Made by a program: the position numbers and the translations under genes. From the NCBI GenBank assembly GCA_001817915.1, contig MHJJ01000008.1, positions 1 through 54,459 on the forward strand: a DNA stretch of 54,459 nt, in the 5' to 3' direction. The notes under the pieces are model-generated. The model had not been told where the DNA came from and did not search any database. It saw only the letters and a program-made list of their open reading frames with translations. This DNA is from Candidatus Harrisonbacteria bacterium RIFCSPLOWO2_01_FULL_44_18 (GTDB taxonomy: Bacteria; Patescibacteriota; Minisyncoccia; UBA6257; WO2-44-18). Below, piece by piece: positions 1 through 8,232 of this stretch (its first letter is position 1; each line of letters begins with the position of its first letter).

Positions 1-130
1 AATATTTAAAAATTTTATTCAATGTTTATTTTATATTTTTATATGTCTTCTTTATCTTTATCTTTAATAACATTTTCATTATAACATGAGTTTTCGGACG
101 CAAAACAAAAAACTGTGGATAACTTTCTAG

Positions 131-354
131 ATTTCGGAAACCGATAGAAGCATCTATCGGTTTCCGAAATCCCAAATATTGATTAGTTCTGTTTGGATTC
201 AATTTAAGGATTCCCGAAACCAATAGATACTTCTATTGGTTTCGGGAATCCTTAAATATTGACGGATTCAATCTGGGAATTTCGGCGCCTGAAGGCGCCA
301 ATCCCCAATCTATTGATTCCCGAAACCAATATATTGGTTTCGGGAATCAATAGA
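131..354. repeat. Cluster of hairpins: 131-170 (18-bp arms), 203-256 (25-bp arms), 284-299 (GGCGCC arms), 309-354 (46-bp perfect palindrome)
   Basis: Direct reading: ATTTCGGAAACCGATAGA-agca-TCTATCGGTTTCCGAAAT; TTTAAGGATTCCCGAAACCAATAGA-tact-TCTATTGGTTTCGGGAATCCTTAAA; TCTATTGATTCCCGAAACCAATA|TATTGGTTTCGGGAATCAATAGA. Confidence 0.95.
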
Positions 355-1185
355 TGCGATAGGCACGCTGATATAAAATATCGCGCCGATGTTTTCATGA
401 GCCGGCGATTGAAACCAAATTTTGCCGCCCATTGCTTCAATTGCTGACTTGGCGATAAAAAGCCCCAGGCCGCTCCCTTCCGGCCTTAATTCTTTTGCCG
501 CTTCGCCGCGATAAAATTTCGTGAAAATTTTACTTTGTTCTTGTCCGTCTATGGCCGGACCGTCGTTATGAACCGAGATCACGTATTCATTTTCTTTTTT
601 ATCTGAAAAAACTCGCACTTTAGAATCTTTTGGCGCGTAAGTAATGGCATTGTCTAAAATATTTTTAAATGCTTCGGAAAAAATCTTTGGATCAAGCATA
701 ATTTCTTTAATTTCTTCGTCTTTTTGAAAAGTAATTTCTATTCCCTTAAAATCAGCGTGAGGTTTTAATATCGTGATTTCTTCTAAGATAAGATTTTCGA
801 AATTGGCCGGCTGAAGCTTAATGCTTAACGCTCCGGCTTCCATTTTGGAAACACTCAAAAGATCGTTAATTATCACGGCGAGATTTTCATTGAATTTTAA
901 AATTTCGGACAGCTTTTGTTTGTTTTCGTCGCTATTCTCCTTTTGAACCAGCAGCTCAAGGGCCCATTTCATTGACGCAAGAGGCGCGCGCAGCTGATGA
1001 GCGGCGATGGACAAATACTCAAGAGTTAATCTACCTCGTTTTTCTAAATCCTTGATTTTGTTGTTTAGTTCAATCTCTTTCCGCTTTGAATCTTTTTTAG
1101 AATTAAAAAACAGCAAAATCAAAACGCTTATCGCCGCCGCCGCGACTCCCAAAAAAACTAAATAGAAAATCTGGAAATTTATCAT
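310..1185 (-). CDS. Sensor histidine kinase; C-terminal tail encoded by a palindromic repeat
   Basis: H-box SIAAHQLRAPLASMKWAL, N-box NILDNAITYAP, G-box GSGLGLFIAKSAIEAMGG; N-terminal TM. Confidence 0.9.
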   Translation of the reverse strand: MINFQIFYLVFLGVAAAAISVLILLFFNSKKDSKRKEIELNNKIKDLEKRGRLTLEYLSIAAHQLRAPLASMKWALELLVQKENSDENKQKLSEILKFNENLAVIINDLLSVSKMEAGALSIKLQPANFENLILEEITILKPHADFKGIEITFQKDEEIKEIMLDPKIFSEAFKNILDNAITYAPKDSKVRVFSDKKENEYVISVHNDGPAIDGQEQSKIFTKFYRGEAAKELRPEGSGLGLFIAKSAIEAMGGKIWFQSPAHENIGAIFYISVPIASIDSRNQYIGFGNQ

Positions 1186-1201
1186 ATACTTTATATTATA
1201 T

Positions 1202-1230
1202 CAAAAAAGACCCGTTTTGGGTCTTTTTTG
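1202..1230. terminator. Bidirectional rho-independent terminator
   Basis: CAAAAAAGACCC-gtttt-GGGTCTTTTTTG. Confidence 0.85.
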
Positions 1231-1247
1231 ATACCTGACACAGATTT

Positions 1248-1679
1248 CTATCTCGTAACTGTGATTGTTTCACTCAACTCTGCCGATGGCGCGCTTACGG
1301 TAACTCTTCCGGTGGTAGCATCACGCGCAATGGTATAAAGCGTATTAGCGGCGGCGCCATTTGTTGGATCAGCTGGCAACGAAACTAAATAAGTCGGCGT
1401 AACGCAGACTCCTAAATTATACAACCCCGCGTCAGTCCCGATGTTAGTTGCTGTTGTCGGAAGCGCGAGACAGCTCGCGTCGGTTGGCCAGTTGCCGCGG
1501 TTATCGGCCAATCGCTGCCCAACGGCGTTTAATACGGTATTTACATTACTCCAGCGCTGAGTGTTGCGCGCTTGCGCGAATTGTCTAGCCGGGTTTAAGG
1601 CGACAATGACAACGGCCGCCAACACGGCGATAATACCGATAACAACTAATAATTCGATTAAAGTAAAACCTTTTTTCAT
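1248..1679 (-). CDS. Type IV pilin/pseudopilin
   Basis: Prepilin leader MKKG|FTLIELLVVIGIIAVLAAVVIVALNP. Confidence 0.9.
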   Translation of the reverse strand: MKKGFTLIELLVVIGIIAVLAAVVIVALNPARQFAQARNTQRWSNVNTVLNAVGQRLADNRGNWPTDASCLALPTTATNIGTDAGLYNLGVCVTPTYLVSLPADPTNGAAANTLYTIARDATTGRVTVSAPSAELSETITVTR

Positions 1680-1681
1680 TC

Positions 1682-1794
1682 CGTTTGCTTCGCAAACGCG
1701 CAGACCTCGTTGACTAAACGCCGACTTCGCGGAATTTTTTCTGCGTTAATCCGCGTAAAGCCCGCGTTTTTCCGCGCATTGTACGAAGTACAAT
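1682..1794. mobile_element. ORF-less palindromic element (solo relative of the GxxExxY element flanks)
   Basis: Terminal hairpins CGTTTGC-ttc-GCAAACG and ATTGTAC-gaa-GTACAAT; interior rich in CCGCG/GACTT motifs shared with the rluA insert. Confidence 0.65.
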
Positions 1795-1828
1795 AACTCG
1801 ACCTTTCAAAAACTACAAACTTATTATA

Positions 1829-2665
1829 TCAAAACTTAACCACTTCTTCTAGGAAAACTGTGGATAACCCCGAGCCGTTCACCGTCAGCTTCAGATTCGT
1901 GGCGGCGCCGCTTACTTGAGCCCGACTCTTAATAATCTTGTTGGGGGGTAGGGATTCGATCGGCAATATAGAACATTGATATAAATCAAGAATCCGGGTT
2001 TCATTGCCGGCATAATTAATATTTTCGGCTAGTTTTAAACGGGCGTACTCAAGGCAAGTTCGCGCCAAAAAATAACTGGTCTTTTTGTGATAAAAATCTA
2101 AGTTGTTAAAACGAGTCAGAAAGGCCGAGGAGCCCAAAACCGCGGCTATGACTAAAATCAAAAGAGATAAAATTATTGAGGTGGTGATGGCGATAAATCC
2201 CATATTTTTAGAAGCGGACTGACGCGGATCAGTCGAGTTATAGAAGCGGATTGACGCGAATTCCGACTTCCTGGCCTTATCGTAAATACGACGCTTTATC
2301 TCTAATTTACGACTTCCAAAATTGATCAAAAATCCTAATTTATATCTAGCGCTTTCTAAGTAACGCCAGAATTGTCTATCGTCCTCTTTAGTAAGAAACG
2401 GTTTTACCTTTAGTTCGATAAGGATTTTATCTTCCACAATAATATCTGGCACATAAACACCGATTTTCTCATCTCTATGAAATATATTTATTTTCTTTTG
2501 ACTGTTTACTTTCAATCCTTTGTATTCTAATTCCTTAACTAAGGCCTTGTTAATCATTGATTCTTTAAAATCTCCTCCAAACTTCTTATATAATTCAAAG
2601 CAGGCCCCTCGAATAATGTAGCTGATATCCTCATATAATAATTTTTCTCCGGTTCTGGTTGCCAT
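1829..2665 (-). CDS. GxxExxY/PD-(D/E)XK-like domain fused in frame to a PilX/pseudopilin-like protein
   Basis: N-terminus LLYEDISYIIRGACFELYKKFGGDFKES...GVYVPDIIVEDKILIELKV...LGFLINFGSRKLEIKR; C-terminus starts SKNMGFIAITTSIILSLLILVIAAVLGSS. Confidence 0.75.
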   Translation of the reverse strand: MATRTGEKLLYEDISYIIRGACFELYKKFGGDFKESMINKALVKELEYKGLKVNSQKKINIFHRDEKIGVYVPDIIVEDKILIELKVKPFLTKEDDRQFWRYLESARYKLGFLINFGSRKLEIKRRIYDKARKSEFASIRFYNSTDPRQSASKNMGFIAITTSIILSLLILVIAAVLGSSAFLTRFNNLDFYHKKTSYFLARTCLEYARLKLAENINYAGNETRILDLYQCSILPIESLPPNKIIKSRAQVSGAATNLKLTVNGSGLSTVFLEEVVKF

Positions 2666-2720
2666 ACTTTCCGCGTGTATCCGCTTCTATAATTTCCCGC
2701 AGATCCGCGTATATCCGCTT

Positions 2721-3260
2721 CTATTTAACAATAATTGTGGCATCAATCGAGGTAGACGCGCTTGCGTTAAATAATGTCCCCGTAATTCGAAGGGCGCTTT
2801 GGCCGGAAAAATTCAAATGCTCAAAAATCAAGTTAGTGGTTGAAGCGTAGTTATTGGTCAAAGGAACGGGCAGTCCCCCGCCGCTTGATAATCTTACTGC
2901 TCCGCCATCGGCATCCACAACGAGCGGATTTTGCGCGAAATTTAATTTATTCACCGATAAAGTGTTGCCGGAACCGCCGAGCGGCGGACTATTTATCGTA
3001 TCGGCGCTATTTAAAATCCAGTCAAGCTTTTGAATCAAAAATCTTTGATTTTCATTTATTTCCCGCTGATTCCTTAGACGGCCGCTAAAATCAATCATCT
3101 GATAAACGACCGAAAGAGATACGGTAATAAAACCGGCAACAATGGCGGCATAAATCAACGTTTCAATTAACGTAAATCCCGTTGTTTTTCGTATATTCAT
3201 AAATTTTTCGCTCCGACTTTGTCGAGAGTCCTCGGTGAAATCGGGATATTTCGTAGCCAT
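2721..3260 (-). CDS. Prepilin-type pseudopilin (PulJ/PilW-like)
   Basis: TTGFTLIETLIYAAIVAGFITVSLSVVYQ; likely native start at MNIRKTTG. Confidence 0.8.
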   Translation of the reverse strand: MATKYPDFTEDSRQSRSEKFMNIRKTTGFTLIETLIYAAIVAGFITVSLSVVYQMIDFSGRLRNQREINENQRFLIQKLDWILNSADTINSPPLGGSGNTLSVNKLNFAQNPLVVDADGGAVRLSSGGGLPVPLTNNYASTTNLIFEHLNFSGQSALRITGTLFNASASTSIDATIIVK

Positions 3261-4699
3261 TATTGCGAAGTGATTATTCTTAACGCGTCGTTGCTGCGGA
3301 TGGACATAAAAATTTTGTTGTCGGCAAAATCGATGCCCGTGCCAAGCTGGGGTAAATTCAAAGAAGCATACTCGGTTATGCTGTCAGGGTTGGCAATGTT
3401 AAGAATAATAAATTCTTTAGTGCTGTTGGCGGTGGCTAGAAAAGCTAGATTTCCGGTGACGCAAACTATATCATTAACATCTCCGTTGGTTGAGAATGAC
3501 GAGCGAATATACATCTGATCGGTAGTAGTCGCGCCAACTACAATAAATTTATTACCTTCGTTTCCAACGAGCAAATCACCCGGCAATTGAAAACTGACCG
3601 AGATATCCTCGGCGCCGTCTCTAAGATCGTGGGTGCCGATTAAATTCGGCGTTAAGGGGTTAATTACGTCAAATACCCAAATATCGTCGTCCGAATCCTC
3701 GCTGACCGCGTAAAGCTTTCGATTAGCATAAGTAAAATCATTGACATCGCCGCCGACAGCCGTTTGACTGATGATGCCCGGCAAACCAGGATTGCTCACA
3801 TCCACAAAAACAATTTCGTAAGAAGCGCCGTCTTTTCTGCCTACTGCCGCAACATTAGAATTGGGAATCGCCAAAACACTTAGAGCATCGGCGCTGCCTG
3901 ACAAATTTAAAAAGCCCGCCTCCGACGTGTTGGGCGGATCGACAATATTAAAAATGGCCAATTCACGGGAATCGTTACTTGAAGCGGCGTAGAGATAATT
4001 GTCTTTCAAAAACAAAGCGCTGATGCCGCCGCTGCCGATATCAATTTGCCTGACTAGCGCCGGCGCGGCCGGATTGCCGACGTTAAAAACAAGCAGATCC
4101 GGCTTGCTTCCGCTTGACGCCGTCGCGCTGACAAACACATATGGCAATTTAACCGCCACGTCCGTGCCTTCATTGCCGGGGCCAATATCGGCGGAACCAA
4201 TAACTTGCGGACTAGCCCAATTACCGCTTAAAAGATCAGCGCCGCAGCCGCCAACAAGAGGATTTTTCCAATTAGTCAACTGCTCCACTAATTCCACTTT
4301 CTGCGCGCGCGCGGGATCGGTTTGCCAAGTAATGGTTGTGCTAGCTTTTTTAGTGTTGGCGTTAATGGTGGAAATATTAACCTTTCGCGTGAATATGTCT
4401 TTGACATCGGAATCCCCGGAAAATTGCCACTGGCCGCCGATAAATATTAAACCGTGCTCGCCTTCGGTTAGTTCATCCCAATTCCGTTCTTTTATTGAAC
4501 GCGCCGCCTCCAGGCCCTCCGAAGCGCGCTCAAGGGCCAATTGAGAATTGAAACTGTCAACGGACAATGACTGTCCGCCAAAAAATAAAAAAATCGCCGC
4601 CGCGCTGGTAATCACAAAAATTGCCATAGCTGCCAAAATTTCAACTAGACTCTGCCCGTCATTAGTTTTTAGTTTATAGTTTTTAGTTTTTAGTTTCAT
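3260..4699 (-). CDS. Pseudopilin-like N-terminus plus LVIVD-type beta-propeller repeats
   Basis: GQSLVEILAAMAIFVITSAAAIFLFF; repeats such as LLVFNVGNPAAPALV, IWVFDVINPLTPNLIG, FIILNIANPDSIT. Confidence 0.7.
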   Translation of the reverse strand: MKLKTKNYKLKTNDGQSLVEILAAMAIFVITSAAAIFLFFGGQSLSVDSFNSQLALERASEGLEAARSIKERNWDELTEGEHGLIFIGGQWQFSGDSDVKDIFTRKVNISTINANTKKASTTITWQTDPARAQKVELVEQLTNWKNPLVGGCGADLLSGNWASPQVIGSADIGPGNEGTDVAVKLPYVFVSATASSGSKPDLLVFNVGNPAAPALVRQIDIGSGGISALFLKDNYLYAASSNDSRELAIFNIVDPPNTSEAGFLNLSGSADALSVLAIPNSNVAAVGRKDGASYEIVFVDVSNPGLPGIISQTAVGGDVNDFTYANRKLYAVSEDSDDDIWVFDVINPLTPNLIGTHDLRDGAEDISVSFQLPGDLLVGNEGNKFIVVGATTTDQMYIRSSFSTNGDVNDIVCVTGNLAFLATANSTKEFIILNIANPDSITEYASLNLPQLGTGIDFADNKIFMSIRSNDALRIITSQ

Positions 4700-5155
4700 T
4701 TAAAAACTAATCGTCCCTTCTGAATTAATATAAACATTGGCGCTTCTTTGTCCTCGGCTAAAGACGTAAGTCGTGGAAGCGGTTTGTCCAGAAAGAGAAG
4801 CGAACACTAATTCTGCCGGTCCGTTGATATTAATATTGCCGTCTCTGGTGAAAATTCTGTCTTGGAAAATATCCCGACCCGCGTAGCTTGGCCCCTGAAA
4901 AATTACAAATTGATTTGGGGCCGCGTAAACGCCGTGCGGCGATTCATTGCGATTAGTCATTGCCGAATTGCGCGCCTGTTCCAAAACCGCGACAAAAGTA
5001 TTTACTTCCGAATCAAATTGGTAAGCGGTATAAAAATTCCAGCTTATCGGCAAGCCAATGGCAAAAATTACGGCCAAAATTCCTATCACAATGAGAATTT
5101 CAAAAATCGTAAATCCTGAAGTTTTTAGCTTTAAGCTTTTAGTTTTTAGTTTCAT
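4700..5155 (-). CDS. Type II secretion/type IV pilus pseudopilin (GspH-like)
   Basis: SGFTIFEILIVIGILAVIFAIGLPISWNFY. Confidence 0.8.
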   Translation of the reverse strand: MKLKTKSLKLKTSGFTIFEILIVIGILAVIFAIGLPISWNFYTAYQFDSEVNTFVAVLEQARNSAMTNRNESPHGVYAAPNQFVIFQGPSYAGRDIFQDRIFTRDGNININGPAELVFASLSGQTASTTYVFSRGQRSANVYINSEGTISF

Positions 5156-6222
5156 CTTCCGATCGTCTGAGTCGCTTGATAAATCGGGCTAATGATGGAG
5201 ATTGCCACAAATCCGACTATTAATCCCAAAGTAACCATCATAATCGGCTCTAAAACATTGGAAAGATTTTTGGCGGCGTCCCCTACTTCGTTTTCATAAA
5301 ATTCCGATAAGTACAGCAAGGTCTCGCTCAGATTGCCGGTGTTTTCGCCTACGGCGATCATATTGGCCAGCATTGGCGGAAAAAGATTCGGCCGGCTTGA
5401 TAAATATTTAGAAATAAGTTCGCCTTTCTGGATATTAACCGCCGCCGTTTTCAATTCTTTCACGTAAACCAAATTAGATAATGTCTCCGATGTTATATCC
5501 AGCGATTCAACAATCTTTATGCCGCTTTTTAAAAGCAATCCGAGGGTGCGGGTAAAATTGGCCATATTAACATTGCGCGCCATTTTCCCCAAAATCGGCG
5601 TACGCAGCAAAAACCAATGATAATAAAATTTAACCGTTTTTATTTTTAAAAGCAGCCAGAAAGCTAAAATGGCGGCGGCGGCAACAGCCAATACCAGCAC
5701 GCCTCTCTGCGTCAAAAGATTACTTATGGCAATCAACAATTTAGTAGTGGCCGGCAATTTAACGTTAAGACTGGCGAAAACCGGCAAAATTTTCGGAAAG
5801 ACAAAAACGATAAGCATGCCGACAACTCCAAAAGTAGCCGCTAAAATAACAATCGGGTACACCATGGCGCCGATGACTTTGCGCCGCAATTCGGCTTTTT
5901 TGCTTAATTCTTCCGAAAGAAAATTTAAATTTTCCGGCAAAATTCCGCCGGTTTCCCCCACTCTGATAATGTTGACAAAAAGATTGCCGAAAACATCCTG
6001 ATATTTCTCCAAACTTTTGGATAAAAACTGTCCGTTGTTAATATCCGCAGCGACATCTTTTAAAATTTTTGCCAAAGACCGGGACCCCGTTTGTTTTTGC
6101 AACATTGTTATCGCGTCTAAAAGCGGCATGCCCGCCTTAATCATTATGGAAAGATGCCGCGCGAAAATCATCTTCTCCTGCAAAGGAACTCTCAAAAATA
6201 AATTTTTAGAAAAACTAGTCAT
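5152..6222 (-). CDS. Type II secretion system F family / PilC-like protein
   Basis: Tandem GspF domains: ARHLSIMIKAGMPLLDAI, GGILPENLNFLSEELSKKAELRRKVIGAMVYP, LEPIMMVTLGLIVGFVAISIISPIY. Confidence 0.92.
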   Translation of the reverse strand: MTSFSKNLFLRVPLQEKMIFARHLSIMIKAGMPLLDAITMLQKQTGSRSLAKILKDVAADINNGQFLSKSLEKYQDVFGNLFVNIIRVGETGGILPENLNFLSEELSKKAELRRKVIGAMVYPIVILAATFGVVGMLIVFVFPKILPVFASLNVKLPATTKLLIAISNLLTQRGVLVLAVAAAAILAFWLLLKIKTVKFYYHWFLLRTPILGKMARNVNMANFTRTLGLLLKSGIKIVESLDITSETLSNLVYVKELKTAAVNIQKGELISKYLSSRPNLFPPMLANMIAVGENTGNLSETLLYLSEFYENEVGDAAKNLSNVLEPIMMVTLGLIVGFVAISIISPIYQATQTIGR

Positions 6223-7507
6223 GTATGACTCTTAAAATTTCTTCCACGGTGGTAATTCCCACCAATGCTTTTTGAACGCCATCTTCCAGCATAGGGGTCA
6301 TGCCATTTTTAACGGCGATTTTTTGAATTTCACCGGCATCCGCTCTGCGCATTAACGCTTCTCGAACTTCATCATTCACTTCCAAAACTTCGTGAATGCC
6401 AATGCGTCCTTTATAACCGCTGCGATCGCAGGAATCGCATCCTTTCCCCGCATAAAATTCCATATCGCGATTCAGGGTTCCCGGGGATAAAACCTCTGCC
6501 AAACTCGTAAATTCATCTTCGGTGATTTTCTTTTTTTCTTTACATCCGGAACAAATTCTTCTCACTAATCTCTGCCCGATGGCGATATTTACCGTTGAGG
6601 CAATCAAAAACGGCTCTATTTTCATATCAAGAAGACGCGGCAAAGTTGTGGCGGCGTCGTTAGTGTGCAATGTCGAAAGCAGTAAATGGCCGGTCAAGGC
6701 GGCGTTAACCGCGATGCCGGCGGTTTCTTCGTCTCGTATCTCGCCCACCATAACGATATTCGGATCCTGACGCAAAATTGATCGCAATCCCGTCGCGAAA
6801 GTCAGACCAGTGCGGGAATTAATCTGAATTTGTTCTATGCCCTCGACGGAATATTCTATCGGATCCTCAATGGTGACTATGGAAACATCCGGTATATTCA
6901 AAATTTTAATAATGGTGTAAAGAGTGGTGGTCTTGCCCGAACCGGTCGGTCCGGTCGCAAGAATCATTCCGTAGGGTTTTTTTATGGCCCTCTCAATTTT
7001 GGCGCGATCTTTGGGAGAAAAACCCAAACTTTCCAGCGTAAACTCTTCGGCTTGTTGGGCCAAAAGACGCATCACCGCGTTTTCGCCGTAATAAGTTGGG
7101 GCGATTGAAAGCCTAACATCCACGTAAACGCCCGGCTGGACAAGCGTTTTAAACCTGCCGTCTTGAGCGGCTTGGTGTTCATCGGTTCTTAACCCGGAAA
7201 GCACTTTCAGTCGGGTGATGATTTCAGATTGCCATTCTTTAGAAAAAATAAAAGTATCGTGCAAAACTCCGTCAATCCGAAGCCGAACTCTCACTTTAGT
7301 AGTTTCCGGATCTATATGGATATCGGAAGCTCTAAGCCGATATGCATACCGGAGCAAGGCGTCAACCAAACGGATAATGGACATTTCGCCTCCCTCAAGC
7401 AATTCCTTTTCAGTTAATATCAATCCGGCCAATTTTTTATTTTCTCCGGCCGCCGCGCTTTTTTCCGCCAGAGGCGGACGCGCCTTTGACACAGAAGATT
7501 TTTCCAT
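6215..7507 (-). CDS. GspE/PulE/PilB ATPase
   Basis: Walker A GPTGSGKTTTLY, DPIEYSVEGIEQIQIN, Walker B IVMVGEIRDEETA, Cys4 zinc motif CSGCKE..CDSCDRSGYKGRIGIHEVL. Confidence 0.95.
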   Translation of the reverse strand: MEKSSVSKARPPLAEKSAAAGENKKLAGLILTEKELLEGGEMSIIRLVDALLRYAYRLRASDIHIDPETTKVRVRLRIDGVLHDTFIFSKEWQSEIITRLKVLSGLRTDEHQAAQDGRFKTLVQPGVYVDVRLSIAPTYYGENAVMRLLAQQAEEFTLESLGFSPKDRAKIERAIKKPYGMILATGPTGSGKTTTLYTIIKILNIPDVSIVTIEDPIEYSVEGIEQIQINSRTGLTFATGLRSILRQDPNIVMVGEIRDEETAGIAVNAALTGHLLLSTLHTNDAATTLPRLLDMKIEPFLIASTVNIAIGQRLVRRICSGCKEKKKITEDEFTSLAEVLSPGTLNRDMEFYAGKGCDSCDRSGYKGRIGIHEVLEVNDEVREALMRRADAGEIQKIAVKNGMTPMLEDGVQKALVGITTVEEILRVIHD

Positions 7508-7639
7508 ATCAGGTTAGTAGAAACTCAATTATATTAATTCAAGCAATCGAGTTTTCACTACCTGGCATACCAGGTTAGTAAAAAACTTAGTTGCCTCTAT
7601 AATTATAATATGATTTACTGCGATTACCAACTATAATAT

Positions 7640-7710
7640 TGCCGGGTCTGCTAATGGTAGGCAACGTGGCTCTGAACCACGGAATCTAGGTTCGATTCCT
7701 AGCCCGGCAG
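7640..7710 (+). tRNA. tRNA-Gln (CTG)
   Basis: Acceptor TGCCGGG/CCCGGCA, anticodon arm CGTGG-CTCTGAA-CCACG, T arm CTAGG-TTCGATT-CCTAG; CCA not encoded. Confidence 0.85.
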
Positions 7711-7802
7711 CTCTTCGTCGCCAAAGTTTGAGATCGCCCTCCAGCGAGTTGCAAAATCTTAAAAATCATTTATGCTATTGATGGTACATTGATGGAGGAC
7801 CC

Positions 7803-8207
7803 ATGGGTCGCTTGGAGGAATTACGGCAGCGTTTTAAGAGTGAGCCGCTTGGAATTCATTTTGGGGCAACTCTTGGCCATTTTGAAGCCGGCCATGCCGT
7901 TGTTTCTGTTAATGTGAAAGACGAATTCCTTATTGTTGACGGCATCGTGCAGGGGGGCATCACTACGGCTATCGCGGATTTTGCCGGAGTTTACGCGGCA
8001 ATGTCCAAACTGGAAACCGGCCACACGCCCGCGATGAACATTAACATATACTTTCTGCGTCCGATTAAGACTGGCGAAACAATAACGGCGGTTGCCGATG
8101 TTATAAACGAAAGCCGACGCACTATCTTAACGCGCGTAGACGTATTCAACCAAGACAGAGAAAACAAAGCTTACGCCACTATCCTCTTCGCGAAACCGAA
8201 AGCTTAG
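7803..8207 (+). CDS. PaaI/hotdog-fold thioesterase
   Basis: VDGIVQGGITTAIADFAGVYAAMS ... TGHTPAMNINIYFLRPIKTGETITAVADV. Confidence 0.85.
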   Translation: MGRLEELRQRFKSEPLGIHFGATLGHFEAGHAVVSVNVKDEFLIVDGIVQGGITTAIADFAGVYAAMSKLETGHTPAMNINIYFLRPIKTGETITAVADVINESRRTILTRVDVFNQDRENKAYATILFAKPKA

Positions 8208-8232
8208 CGCTGACCGCAATACAACGCGCGCG

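Noticed and set aside
3999-4544. 181-aa plus-strand ORF
   Set aside because: Antisense to the pseudopilin/LVIVD gene, biased composition, no recognisable domain.
7513-7580. Regulatory repeat CAGGTTAGTA upstream of pilB-like gene
   Set aside because: Short imperfect repeats (CTACCTGGcataCCAGGTTAG); too weak to assign a function.
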